Assembly: GCF_963678635.1 (NCBI RefSeq)
Contig: NC_087069.1
Span: 44,995,448 to 45,059,447 of the forward strand
Source: Symsagittifera roscoffensis
Lineage: Eukaryota; Xenacoelomorpha; Acoela; Convolutidae
Direction of reading: 5' to 3'
Length of the DNA: 64,000 nucleotides
Part shown: positions 47,100 through 59,674 of the stretch, one piece after another
Position numbering within the stretch: position 1 is the stretch's first letter
Layout: the number at the start of each line of letters is the position of its first letter
Notes under the pieces: generated by a model
What the model saw: only the letters and a program-made list of their open reading frames with translations
Told to the model about the DNA's origin: nothing
Database searches by the model: none
Translations under genes and position numbers: made by a program

Positions 47100-47700
47100 G
47101 GGTCTCTCGGAACACATTAGTGTCCGCCATTTCGTCTTCTCCGTGTCTCTCGGGACGCAGTGGTACCAGTAGTCACTAGTAATCGCTCCCGTGTCATCGG
47201 CGGAACCCTTGTTTCTGGTTCAATCAGTCTGTGCCTTTTCTTCTTCTCCGTGTTTTTCGGGACTTATTGGTACTAGTAATCTTTGGTCCTCCCTCTCGTG
47301 CCTTCCGCGGAACACTTGCTTCTGGTTCAATCAGTCTCCGCCGTTTCTTCAGCTCTGGGTCTCTCGGGACACATTGGTACTGTTAGTCACTAGTCCTTCT
47401 CTCGTGCCTTCCGCGGCACATTTGCCTCTGTTCGAACCAGTCTCCGCTAGTCCTTCTCCGTGTCTCTCAGCACAGATTGGGGCTAGTAATCACTTGTTCT
47501 CCCTCTCGATCCTTCCGCGGCACACTTGCTTTTGGTTGAACCAGTCTGCACTAATTCTTCTCCGTGTCTGCCGGGACACAGTGGTACTAGAAGTCACCAG
47601 TACTCCGTCCCGTGCCCTCCGCGGAACACTAGCTTCTGCTTCAAACAGTCTCCGCCGTTTTTTCTGCTCCGGGTCTCTCAAGAGACATTGGTACTGTTAG
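47100..47700 (+). repeat. Long-range satellite duplication, copy 1 (partner at 55,291-55,891)
   Basis: The block with the unusual GTGTCATCGGCGGAACCC variant and a GTGCCTTTTCTTCTTC variant recurs 8,191 bp downstream (78 monomers) with only scattered changes. Such shared variants mark copying of a multi-monomer block. Confidence 0.8.
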
Positions 47701-49770
47701 TCACTAGTCCTCCTCTCGTGCCTTCCGTGGAACACATGCCTCTGATCGAGCCAGTCTTCGACTGTTCTTCTTCTCCGTGTCTCTCGGGACACAGTGGTTT
47801 TAGTGGTCACAAGTACTCCCTCTCGTGCCATCCGCGGAACACTTGCTTCTGGTTCAGTCATTCTCCGCCGGCTCTTCTTCTCCGTGTCTCTCGGGATACA
47901 TTTGAACTAGTAACCACTGGTAATCCGTCTCGTGCCATCCGCGGAACACTTGCTTCTGGTTCAATCAGTCTCGGACGGTTCTTATTCTCCGTGTCTCTCG
48001 GGACACCTTTGTACTAGTAATCACTGGTCCTCCCTCTCGTGCCTTCCGTGGAACACTTGCCTCTGTTCGAACCAGTCCCCGCTAGTCTTTCTTCGTGTCA
48101 CTCAGCACAGATTGGGGCTAGTAATCACTTGTCCTCCCTCTCGATACTTCCGCGGCACACTTGCTTCTGGTTGAACCAGTCCGCACTGGTTCTTCTCCTT
48201 GTTTCTCGGGACACAGTGGTTTTAGTGGTCACTAGTACTCCCTCTCGTGCCATCCGCGGAACACTTGCTTCTGGTTCAGTCATTCTCCGCCAGCTCTTCT
48301 TCTCCATGTCTCTCGGGATACATTTGAACTAGTAACCACTGGTCATCCGTCTCGTGCCATCCGCGGAACACTTGCTTCGTGTTCAATCAGTCTCCGACTG
48401 TTCTTATTCTCCGTGTCTCTCGGGACACCTTTGTACTAGTAACCACTGGTAATCCGTCTCGTGCCATCCGCGGAACACTTGCTTCTGGTTCAATCAGTCT
48501 CCGACGGTTCTTATTCTCCGTCTCTCTCGGGACACCTTTGTACTAGTAATCACTGGTCCTCCCTCTCCTGCCATCCGCGGAACACTTGCTTCTGGTTCAA
48601 TCAGTCTCAGACGGTTCTTATTCTCCGTGTTTCTCGGGACAGATTGGTACTAGTAATCACTGGTCCTCTGTCTCGTGCGATCCGCGGATTGATTCTGGTT
48701 CAATCAGTCTCCGCCATGATTGCTTCTGGTTCAACTGATTGCTTCTGGTTCAATCAGTCTCCGCCCGTTCTTCTTCTCCTTGTCTTCAGCGGTACACTTG
48801 CTTCTGGTTGTGCCCGTCTGCGCTGGTTCTTCTCCGTGTCTTTCGGGACGCATTGTTACTGTTAGTCACTAGTCCTCCTCTCGTGCCTTCCGCGGCATAA
48901 TTGCCACTGTTCGAACAAGTCTCCGCTTGTCCTTCTCCGTGTTTCTGGGGACACATTGGTGCTAGTAATCCCTGGTCCTCCCTCTCGTGCCTCCCCGACA
49001 CACTTGATTTTGGTTGAACTACTCTGCGCTGGTTCTTCTCCATGTCTGTCGGGACACAGTGGTACTTGAAGTCACTAGTACTTCGTCTCGTGCCTTCTGC
49101 GCAACAATTGCTTCTGGTCCAATCAGTCTCCCCCGTTTCTTCTGCTCCGGGTCCCTCGGTCACATTGGTACTATTAGTCACTAGTCCTCCTCTCGTACCT
49201 TCGGTGGAACATATGTATCTGATCGAACCAGTCTCCGCTAGTCCTTCTCCGTGTCTCTCGCACACAGTGCTGCTAGTAATCACTGTTTCTCCCTCTCGAG
49301 CCTTCCGCGGCACACTTGCTTCTGGTTGAACTAGTCTGAACTGGTTCTTCTCCGTGTCTCTCGGGACACAGTGGTACTAGTAGTCACTACACTCCCTCTC
49401 GTGCCATCCGCGGAACCCTTGCTTCTGATTCAGTCAATCTCAGCCGGTTCTTCTTCTCAGTGTCTCGCGGGACACATTGGTACTAGTAATCACTGGTCCT
49501 CCGTCTCGTACCTTCAGCGGACCACTTGCTTCTGGTCCAATCAGTCTCCCCCGTTTCTTGTGCTCCGGGTCCCTCGAGACACATTGGTACTATTAGTCAC
49601 TAGTCCTCCTCTCGTACCTTCGGTGGAACACATGCATCTGATCGAACCAATCTCCGCTAGTCCTTCTCCGTATCTCTCGCTCACCATGCTGCTATTAATC
49701 ACTGTTTATCCCTCTCGAGCCTTCCGCAGCACACTTGCTTCTGGTTGAACTAGTCTGAACTGGTTCTTCT

Positions 49771-50945
49771 CCTAGTCTGTCGGCACACAGTTGTACTAGA
49801 AGTCATTAGTACTCCGTTTCTTGCCTTCTGCGGAACACGTGCTTCTGGTTCAATCGGTCTCCGCCGTTTCTTCTGCTCCGGGTCTCTCGGGACACATTGG
49901 TACTGTTAGTCACTAGTTCTCCTCTCGTGCCTTCCGTGGAACACATGCCTCTGATCAAACCAATCTGCGCTAGTCCTTCTCGGTGTCTCTCGGCACACAT
50001 TTGGGCTAGTAATCACTTGTCCTCCCTCCTGAGCCTTCCGCGGCACACTTGCTTCCCGTTGAACCAGTCTGCACTGGTTCTTCTCCGTGTTTCTTGGGAC
50101 ACATTGGTACTAATAGTCACTAGTACTCCTTCTTTTGCCATCCGCGGAACACTTGCTTCTGGTTAAATCAGTCTTCGCTGGTTCTTCTCCTAGTCTGTCG
50201 GCACACAGTGGTACTAGAAGTAATTAGTACTCCGTTTCTTGCCTTCTGCGGAACACGTGCTTCTGGTTCAATCGGTCTCCGCCGTTTCTTCTGCTCCGGG
50301 TCTCTCGGGACACATTGGTACTGTTAGTCACTAGTCCTCCCCTCGTGCCTTCCATGGAACACATGCCTTTGTTCAAACCAGTCTGCGCTAGTCCTTCTCG
50401 GTGTCTCTCGGCACACATTGGGGCTAGTAATCACTTGTCCTCCCTCTTGAGCCTTCCGCAGCACACTTGCTTCCCGTTGAACCAGTCTGCACTTGTTCTT
50501 CTCCGTATTTCTCGGGACACATTGGTACTAATAGTCACTAGTACATCTTCTCTTGCCATCCGCGGAACACTTGCTTCTGGTTAAATCAGTCTTCGCTGGT
50601 TCTTCTCCTAGTCTGTCGGCACACAGTGGTACTAGAAGTCATTAGTATTCCGTTTCTTGCCTTCTGCGGAACACGTGCTTCTGGTTCAATCGGTCTCCGC
50701 CGTTTCTTCTGCTCCGGGTCTCTCGGGACACATTGGTACTGTTAGTCACTAGTCCTCCTCTCGTGCCTTCCATGGAACACATGCCTTTGTTCAAACCAGT
50801 CTGCGCTAGTCCTTCTCGGTGTCTCTCGGCACACATTGGGGCTAGTAATCACTTGTCCTCCCTCTTGAGCCTTCCGCAGCACACTTGCTTCCCGTTGAAC
50901 CAGTCTGCACTTGTTCTTCTCCGTATTTCTCGGGACACATTGGTA
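49771..50945 (+). repeat. Higher-order repeat, about three copies of 418 bp (4 monomers)
   Basis: CCTAGTCTGTCGGCACACAG begins at 49,771, 50,189 and 50,607, exactly 418 bp apart. Each copy contains one shortened monomer with the CCTAGTCTGT form. Confidence 0.9.
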
Positions 50946-52985
50946 CTGTTAGTCACTAGTCCTCCTCTCGTGCCTTCCGTGGAACACATGCCTCTGTTCA
51001 AACCAGTCTGCGCTAGTCCTTCTCGGTGTCACTCGGCACACATTGGGGCTAGTAATCACTTGTCCTCCCTCTTGAGCCTTCCGCGGCACACTTGCTTTCC
51101 GTTGAACCAGTCTGCACTGGTTCTTCTCCGTGTCTCTCGAGACACATTGGTACTAGTAATCATTGATCCTCCGTCTCGCGCCTTCCGTGGAACACTTGCC
51201 TCTGTTCGAACCAGTCTCCGCTAGTCTTTCTCCGTGTCTCTCGGGACACATTGGTGCTTATAATCACTATTCATCCGTCTCGTGCCTTCCGCGGAACACT
51301 TGCCTCTGTTCGAACCAGTCTCCGCTAGTCTTTCTCCTTTTCTCTCGACACACACTGGTGCTAGTAATGACTGGTCCTCCCCCTCATGCCTTCCGCGGTA
51401 CACTTGCTTCTGGTTGTACCATTCTGCGCTGGTTCTGCTGGTTCTCCGTGTGACTTATTGTTACTGTCAGTCACTAAAGCTCCTCTCGTGCCTTCCGCGA
51501 CATAATTGCGACTTTTTCTTCTCCGTGTCTCTCGGGACACATTGGTGCTAGTAATCACTGGTCCTCACTCTCGTGCCTTCTGCGTCACACTTGCTTTTGG
51601 TTGAATCAGTCTGCGCTAATTCTTCTCCGTGTCTGCCGGGACACAGTTGTACTAAAGTCACCAGTACTCCGTGCCGTGCCCTCCGCGGAACACTAGCTTC
51701 TGGTTCAAACAGTCTCCGCCGTTTCTTCTGCTCCGGGTCTCTCAAGACACATTGGTACTGTTAGTCACTAGTTCTCCTCTCGTGCCTTCCGTGGAACACA
51801 TGCCTCTGATCGAACCAGTCTTCGCTAGTCCTTTTCAGAGACTCTCGGCACACATTGCAGCTAGTAATCACTGTTTCTCCCTATCGAGCCTTCCGCGACA
51901 CACTTGCTTTTGGTTGAACTAGTCTGAACTGGTTCGTCTCCGTGTCTCTCGGGACGCAGTGGTACCAGTAGTCACTAGTACTCGCTCTCGTGCCATCCGC
52001 GGAACCCTTGTTTCTGGTTCAATCAGTCTCTGCCTGTTCTTATTCTCCGTGTTTTTCGGGACTTATTGGTACTAGTAATCTTTGGTCCTCCGTCTCGTGC
52101 CTTCCGCGGAACACTTGCTTCTGGTTCAATCAATCTCCACCTGCTCTTCTTCACCGTGTCTCTCGGTACACATGGTACAAGTAATCAGTGGTCATCCGTC
52201 TCGTGCCTTCGGCGGAAAACTTGCTTCTGGTTCATCAGTCTCCGCCGTTTCTTCAGCTCTGGGTCTCTCGGGACACATTGGTACTGTTAGTCACTAGTCC
52301 TTCTCTCGTGCCTTCCGCGGCACATTTGCCTCTGCTCGAACCAGTCTCCGCTAGTCCTTCTCCGTGTCTCTCAGCAGAGATTGGGACTAGTAATCACTTG
52401 TCCTCCCTCTCGATCCTTCCGCGCCACACTTGCTTCTGGTTGAACCAGTCGGCACTGGTCCTTCTCCGTGTCTCTCGGGACACATTGGTACCAGTAATCA
52501 CTGGTCCACCGTCCCGTGCATTCCGGGGAACACTTGCTTCTGGCTCAATCAGTCTCCGCCGGCTCTTCTTCTCCATGTCTCTCGGGACACATTAGTCTCC
52601 GCCATTTCGTCTGCTCCGTGTCTCCGGGGACGCATTGGTTCTGCTAGTCACTAGTCCTTCTCTCGTGCCTTCCGCGGCACATTTGCCTCTGCTCGAACCA
52701 GTCTCCGCTAGTCCTTCTCCGTGTCTCTCACCACAGATTGGGGCTAGTAATCACTTGTCCTCCCTCTCGATCCTTCCGCGGCACACTTGCTTCTGGTTGA
52801 ACCAGTCAGCACTGGTTCTTCTCCGTGTTTCTCGGGACACAGTGGTTTTAGTGGTCACTAGTACTCCCTCTCGTGCCATCAGCGGAACATTTGCTTCTGG
52901 TTCAATCAGTTTACGCCGTTTCCTCTTCCCCGCTTCTCTCGGGACACATTGTCTAGTCTCGGGACACATTCGCTAGTCGGTAACT

Positions 52986-54190
52986 GTGTCTCTCGGGACA
53001 TATTGGTGATAGTAATCACTGGTCCTCCCTCTTGAGCCTTCGCGGCACACTTGCTTCTGGTTGAACGAGTCTGCGCTGGTTCTTCTCCGTGTCTCTCGGG
53101 ACACAGCGGTGCTATTAGTCACTATACTCCGTCTCGTGCCTTCCGCGGAACACTTGCCTCTGGTTCAATCAGTATCCGACGTTTCTTCTGCTCTGTGTCT
53201 CTCGGGACACATTGGTACTATTTGTCACTAGTCCTCCTCTCGTGCCTTCCGCGGAACATTTGCCTCAGTTCGAACCAGTCTCCGCTAGTCCTTCTCCGTG
53301 TCTCTCGGCACACATTGGGGCTAGTAATCACTAGTCCTCCCTCTCGAGCCTTCCGCGGCACATTTGCTTCTGGTTGAACCAGTCTGCACTGGTTCTTCTC
53401 CGTGACTCTCGGGACACAGTGGTACTAGTAGTCTCTAGTACTCCCTCTCGTGCCATCCGCGGAACTCTTGCTTCTGGTTCAATCAGTTTCCGCCGGTTCT
53501 TCTTCCCCGTGTCTCTCGGGAGACCACAGTACTAGTGATCACTGGTCCTCCGTCTCGTACCTTCCGCGGAACAATTGCCTCAGTTCAAACCAGTCTCCGC
53601 TAGTCCTTCTCCGTAACTCTCGGCACACATTGGCGCTAGTAATCACTAGTCCTCCCTCTCGAGCCTTCCGCGGCACATTTGCTTCTGGTTGAACCAGTCT
53701 GCACTTGTTCTTCTCCATGACTCTCGGGACAGAGTGGTACTAGTAGTCTCTAGTAATCCCTCTCGTGCCATCCGCGGAACTCTTGCTTCTGGCTCAATCA
53801 GTTTCCGCCGGTTCTTCTTCTCCGTGTCTCTCGGGTTACAGTGGTACTATTGGTCACAATACTCAGTCTCGTGCCTTCCGCGGAACACTTGCCTCTGGTT
53901 CAATCAGTATCCGACGTTTCTTCTGCCCTGTGTCTCTCGGTACACAGTGGTACTAGTAGTCACAAGCCCTCTCTCTCGTGCCTTTTGCGGCGAACTTATT
54001 TCTGGTTGAAGCAGTTCCCGTTGGTTCTGTTTCGTGTCTTTCGCGATGCATTGATACTATTAGTCACTAGTCCTTTTCTCGTACCCTTCGTGGCTTACTT
54101 GCTTCTGCTTGAACCCTTCTCCGCTGCATCTTCTCCTCGTGTCTCTCGGTACGCGCTGATACTGTTAGTCACTAGTCCTCCTCTCGTGCC
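52986..54190 (+). repeat. Long-range satellite duplication, copy 1 (partner at 56,383-57,360)
   Basis: GGGACATATTGGTGATAGTA and GAACGAGTCTGCGCTGG in this block recur 3,397 bp downstream. The GTTCCCGTTGGTTCTGTTTC variant at about 54,014 recurs about 3.19 kb downstream. The shrinking offset shows that monomers were lost or gained after the copy. Confidence 0.75.
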
Positions 54191-55290
54191 TTCTGTGGCA
54201 CACTTGCTTCTGGTTGAACAAGTTTCCGCTGTTTCTTCTCCTTGTCTCTCGGGACGCAATGGTACTCGTAGTCATTAGTCCTCCCTCTGGTACTATCCGC
54301 GGCACACTTGCTCCTATTTGAAGCTTTGTTCGCTGGTTTTTCTCCACGTGTCTCTCGGGACACATTGGTACAAGTAATCACCTTCCTCCCTCTTGTGCCT
54401 TCCGCAGCACACTTGCCTCTGGTTGATCCAGTCTCCACTGTTTCTTCTCATAGTCTCTCGGGACACATTGTAACTATTCCTCCATTTCGTGTCTACTAGA
54501 AAAATTGGTACTAGTGGTCACTAGTCCTCTCTCTAGAGCATTTCGCGGCGATCTTGTTTCTGGTTGAAGCAGTATCCGCTGGCTCTTTTTCTCCGTATCT
54601 CTCGGGACACACTGGTACTAGCAGTCACAAGCCCTCTCTCTCTTGTCTTTCGCAAAACATTTTCCTCTGGTTGAACCAGTCTGCACTGGCTCTTCTCCGT
54701 GTCTCTCGGGACACGGTGGTACTAGTAGTCACAAGCCCTCTCACTCGTGTCTCTCGGGATGCAATGATACTATTAGTCACTAGTCGTATTCTCGTACCCT
54801 TCTGGCTCAATCATCTACTTGAACGAGTCTGCGCTGGTTCTTCTCCGTGTCTCTCGGGACACAGCGGTACTATTAGTCACTATACTCCTGGACTAGTAAT
54901 ATTTGGTCCTCCGTCTCGTGCCTTCCGCGGAACACTTGCTTCTGGTTCAACCAGTCTCCGCCATTTCTTCAGCTCTGGGTCTCTCGGGACACATTGGTAC
55001 TGTTAGTCACTAGTCCCTCTCTCGTGCCTTCCGCGGCAGATTTGCCTCTGTTCGAACCAGTCTCCGCTAGTCCTTTTCCGTGTCTCTCAGCACAGATTGG
55101 GGCTAGTAATCACTTGTCCTCCCTCTCGATCCTTCCACGGCACACTTGTTTCTGTTTGAACCAGTCCGCACTGGTCCTTCTCCGTGTCTCTCGGGATACA
55201 TTGGTACCAGTAATCACTGGTCCACCGTCCCGTGCCTTCCGGGGAACACTTACTTCTGGCTCAATCAGTCTCCGCCTGCTCTTCTTCTCC

Positions 55291-55891
55291 ATGTCTCTCG
55301 GAACACATTAGTGTCCGCCATTTCGTCTTCTCCGTGTCTCTCGGGACGCAGTGGTACCAGTAGTCACTAGTAATCGCTCCCGTGTCATCGGCGGAACCCT
55401 TGTTTCTGGTTCAATCAGTCTGTGCCTTTTCTTCTTCTCCGTGTTTTTCGGGACTTATTGGTACTAGTAATCTTCGGTCCTCCCTCTCGTGCCTTCCGCG
55501 GAACACTTGCTTCTGGTTCAATCAGTCTCCGCCGTTTCTTCAGCTCTGGGTCTCTCGGGACACATTGGTACTGTTAGTCACTAGTCCTTCTCTCGTGCCT
55601 TCCGCGGCACATTTGCCTCTGTTCGAACCAGTCTCCGCTAGTCCTTCTCCGTGTCTCTCAGCACAGATTGGGGCTAGTAATCACTTGTTCTCCCTCTCGA
55701 TCCTTCCGCGGCACACTTGCTTCTGGTTGAACCAGTCCGCACTGGTTCTTCTCCGTGTTTCTCGGGATACAGTGGTTTTAGTTGTCACTAGTACTCCCTC
55801 TCGTGCCATCCGCGGAACATTTGCTTCTGGTTCAATCAGTTTACGCCGTTTCCTCTTCCCCGCGTTCTCGGGACACATTGGTACTAGTAAT
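55291..55891 (+). repeat. Long-range satellite duplication, copy 2
   Basis: Partner of 47,100-47,700. It shares the same private variants in the same order. Confidence 0.8.
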
Positions 55892-58159
55892 CACTGTTCC
55901 TCCGTCTCGCGCCTTCCGTGGAACACTTGCCTCTATTCGAACCAGTCCCCGCTAGTCTTTCTCCGTGTCTCTCGGGACACATTGGTGCTAGTAATCACTG
56001 GTCCTCCGTCTCGTGCCTTCCGCGGATCACTTGCCTCTGTTCGAACCAGTCCCCGCTAGTCCTTCTCCATGTCTCTCCGGACACATTGGTGCTAGTAATC
56101 ACTGGTCCTCCGTCTCGTGCCTTCCGCGGAACACTTGTTTCTGGCTAATCAACCTGCGCCGTTTCTTCCGCCCCGTGTCTCTCGGGACACATTGGTACTC
56201 TTAGTCACTAGTCCTCCTCTCGTGCCTTCCGCGGAACGCTTGCCTCTGTTCGAACCCATCTCCACTAGTCCCTCTCCGTGTCTCTCGGGACATCGTAGTA
56301 CTAGTGATCACTGGTCCTCCGTCTGATACGTTCCGCTGAACACTTGCCTCTGTTTGAACCAGTATTCGCTAGTCGGTATCTGTGTCTCTCGGGACATATT
56401 GGTGATAGTAATCACTGGTCCTCCCTCTTGAGCCTTCGCGGCACACTTGCTTCTGGTTGAACGAGTCTGCGCTGGTTCTTCTCCGTTTCTCTCGGGACAC
56501 AGCGGTACTATTAGTCACTATACTCCGTCTCGTGCCTTCCGCGGAACACTTGCCTCTGTTCAATCAGTGACCGACGTTTTTTCTGCTCTGTGTCTCTCGG
56601 GACACATTGGTACTGTTAGTAACTAGTCCTCCTCTCGTGCCTTCCGCGGAACATTTGCCTCAGTTCGAACCAGTCTCTGCTAGTCCTTCTCCATGTCTCT
56701 CGGCACACATTGGGGCTAGTAATCACTAGTCCTCCCTCTCGAGCCTTCCGCGGCACATTTGCTTCTGGTTGAACCAGTCTGCACTGGTTCTTCTCCGTGA
56801 CTCTCGGGACACAGTGGTACTAGTAGTCTCTTGTACTCCCTCTCGTGCCATCCGCGGAACTCTTGCTTCTGGTTCAATCAGTTTCTGCCGGATCTTCTTC
56901 TCCGTGTCTCTCGGGAGACCACAGTACTAGTGATCACTGGTCCTCCGTCTCGTGCCTTCCGCGGAAAGTTTGCCTCTGGTTCAATCAGTATCCGACGTTT
57001 CTTCTGCTCTGTGTCTCTCGGGTCACATTGGTACTGTTAGTCACAAGCCCTCTCTCTCTCTCTCTTGCCTTTCGCGGAACACTTGCTTCTGGTTGAACCA
57101 GTCTGCACTGGTTCTTCTCCGTGTCTCTCGGTACACAGTGGCACTAGTAGTCACAAGCCCTCTCTCTCGTGCCTTTTGCGGCGAACTTATTTCTGGCTGA
57201 AGCAGTTCCCGTTGGTTCTGTTTCGTGTCTTTCGCGATGCATTGATACTATTAGTCACTAGTCCTTTTCTCGTACCCTTCGTGGCTGACTTGTTTCTGCT
57301 TGAACTCTCTCCGCTGCTTCTTCTCCTCGTGCGTCTCTGGACACTTTGATACTGTTAGTCTCTAGTCCTCCTCTGGTACCTTCCGCGGCACACTTGCTCC
57401 TACTTGAAGCTTTATTCACTGGTTCTTCTCCACGTGTCTCTCGGGACACATTGGTACAAGTAATCACCTTACTCCCTCTTGTGCCTTCCGCAGCACACTT
57501 GCCTCTGGTTGATGCAGTCTCCACTATTTCTTCTCATAGTCTCTCGGGACACATTGTCACTATTCCTCCTTTTCTTGTTGGAACATGTGTTTCTTGTTGA
57601 ATCAGTCTCAGATGGTTGTTCTCTTTGTATAACCAGGGACACATTGATACTATTAATCTCTAGTTCTACCGATCTTGCATTACGCGGTACAATTGCTTCA
57701 GTTTGAACCATTCTCCTCTGGTTCTCCTCTTAGTCTCTCGGGACACATTGGTACTAGTAGTCACTAGTCCTCCTTCTCATGTCTTCCGCGGCACACTTGT
57801 TTCTTGTTAATTCAATCTTCACTGGTTCTTCGCGCCTTGTATGCTGGGAGACCTTTTCTACTAGTAGTCACTAGTACTTCCTCCATGCCTTTCGCAGCTC
57901 TTTTGCCGCATGTTGAGCCAGTGTTCTTAAGTTTCTTTCTCATTCTATCATCCGAGACACAATAGTGATAATCGTTACTAGTGAGTGAATGCTACTACTC
58001 ATTTTCGTGTCTTCCTCTTCACAGATCAAATCCTCAGTTTCTATCCCATGAGGTTGTTTTAAAATGACATCTAAGCAAAAATTCCAATAAAAAGGCTCAT
58101 TAACCAATGGCTTTTCAAATATCGTTCCATCAAAGAAAATGAACAGCAACTGACATCTC

Positions 58160-59560
58160 AAATTCAGCAGATGATGGGGATGTTCAGTTGACCGTCAGTG
58201 AATTAGTCTCAATTATCATGAAAAATGAAAAAGTTCAGATGAGCTGGCAGCGGTTTCTTCCATGGAAGTAAAAGAACGTCCTGAATTAACTTTTTTGTTA
58301 CGCAGTCGAAAAATGCAAATTCTCAAGGAAAGTCAAAAGGTACAAAAAAGTATTTTGATTCACACGGCGACGGCAATCCTTACGCCGCCAGCAGCACGAA
58401 CCCTGTTCCCAATCATCAAACATCGTTGACATCAACAACTCCTATTAAGTGCTCCAACTTTTTTTCAGCTTCAACGGTGACTACAACATTTTCGACAGTT
58501 AGCACCTCGAAGAGTCCTAAATTGAACTACAATTTGAAGGATCACGATCCATCTACTAGAGTAATTTTCAACAATAGAAGCCCACTTTATGACCAAAATC
58601 ACACTACGACTCTTAACGATATTATTTACAGTCAAAATTTACCTCTTGTTACTTTGTCATAATTCACCTCTTGTTACAAAACTGTCCTCCCAAATTTCTT
58701 GGCAACAGAGTGATAGGAGCTTCTGAATCATCGCCTCAATCAGTGAGTTTAACTAACAGATTCATTAGAAACCCCTTTGAGGTTCGTTCAGGTGATTAAC
58801 ATTTTTCACACCAAATATTCATTTTGCCGCAAACATACTATGATAACGATTCGAAGATACAACTTGTTTGTCTGAGAAAACACATATGGTCTACCTTTTT
58901 GACCCACCAAAACAAGTTGTAACCAGTTCTTAAACCAGTTAACCGGTTTATCTTGCACCCACTGAGATTTCAGGCATTTCAAGTTTCTTTAGCTTAAAGT
59001 GTTCAAACTTCCGGATATCGGATTGTGCAAATACGATGGCGATCCTCCCGTATGGAATAACTGGTATTTAATTGATACTTTCGGTGCAAACACCAGTCAG
59101 TAAAACAAAGCAATTGCCGAACTTACCAGACGATTTGAAAATCTCAAATTCGTATTGTCACCTTTCATCAAACAACTCGACTGACTCCACATGCGCATTT
59201 CAATTACATTCTACGAAAGCTTTATCAAAACATCCAGGCAAACAATTTTGAAGAAGAACTTGCGTTGAGCAACCTTTCATGATTAGCCCGGAAAAAAAAA
59301 CTCCCACTGTTGCTATAGAATGGGAGGAGTTTTGCATCCTTCGCAATATAGATTACGCCACCTTGATCGGATTCTCTGATTGGATGAACAATTACCCAAG
59401 ATCTTGTGAAAACTTAGATCCTCAGCCCAAAACACCATTTACTGGAGGTTCTAATTTTAAAGATCAATTCAAAAACAACAAGGAATTTAATCACAGAAAG
59501 GAAACAAAATTCTTCATTTCAGCTCAACGGAAAACCAGTTAGAATAATTTTGTCTGCCCG
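58160..59560 (+). pseudogene. BEL/Pao gag-like region
   Basis: A Ser/Thr-rich segment (58,426-58,662) is followed by pieces resembling the BEL gag core: PDIGLCKYDGD and WNNWY-like readings at about 59,000-59,080, SNAVKQ/NKAIAELTRRFENL near 59,100-59,150, and an open frame at 59,279-59,542 with WEEFCILRNIDYATLIGFSD and NYPRSCENLDP. The family protein forms the particle shell. Many frameshifts. Boundaries are approximate. Confidence 0.55.
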
Positions 59561-59674
59561 ATTGATCAACAAGACCACCATTTGGGTCGTTGCCCTGAAT
59601 TACTAAAACTCATAATTGACAAAAAAAATGAACAATTCAACAACTTTCGCTCTGTTTTTACTGTTTGACTAAAA

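Larger units (their letters stand above)
38130..57960 (+). repeat. 20-kb satellite array, 104-105-bp monomer made of four inverted repeats
   Basis: About 190 head-to-tail monomers (array length divided by 105) on one strand, GC-richer than the flanks. In a typical unit the order is GTGCC-TTCCGC-GGCAC, a pyrimidine-rich linker, GAACCAG-TCTCCG-CTGGTTC, TTCTCC, GTGTC-TCTCGG-GACAC, ATTGGTA, CTAGT-AGTC-ACTAG and TCCTCCCTCTC. Period check: TCGTGCCTTC at 45,477 recurs at 45,581. Monomers differ considerably at both ends (38.1-42.5 kb and after 57.2 kb) and are more alike, in higher-order blocks, between 43 and 57 kb. Because the period is about 35 codons and the unit lacks stops, long spurious frames appear on both strands. 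Function unknown; centromeric or other heterochromatic satellite, or a transcribed hairpin array, are possible. Confidence 0.95.

Noticed and set aside
38207-57706. Many open frames of 60-225 codons across the satellite on both strands (for example 55,382-56,059 and 47,191-47,700)
   Set aside because: The period is close to 105 bases (35 codons) and the unit lacks stops in several frames, so open frames arise automatically. The frame slips with 104/105-bp monomers, and different frames and strands are open over the same bases.
38130-57960. Hammerhead-ribozyme satellite
   Set aside because: Some animal satellites encode hammerheads, but the monomer lacks the CTGATGA core and the GAAA box in the required arrangement.
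38130-57960. CRISPR array
   Set aside because: The repeat unit is contiguous and about 105 bp with no unique spacers, and the context is eukaryotic.
57940-58161. Minus-strand 73-codon frame between satellite and BEL/Pao element
   Set aside because: It overlaps the end of the array and probable gag sequence on the other strand; no family is recognised.
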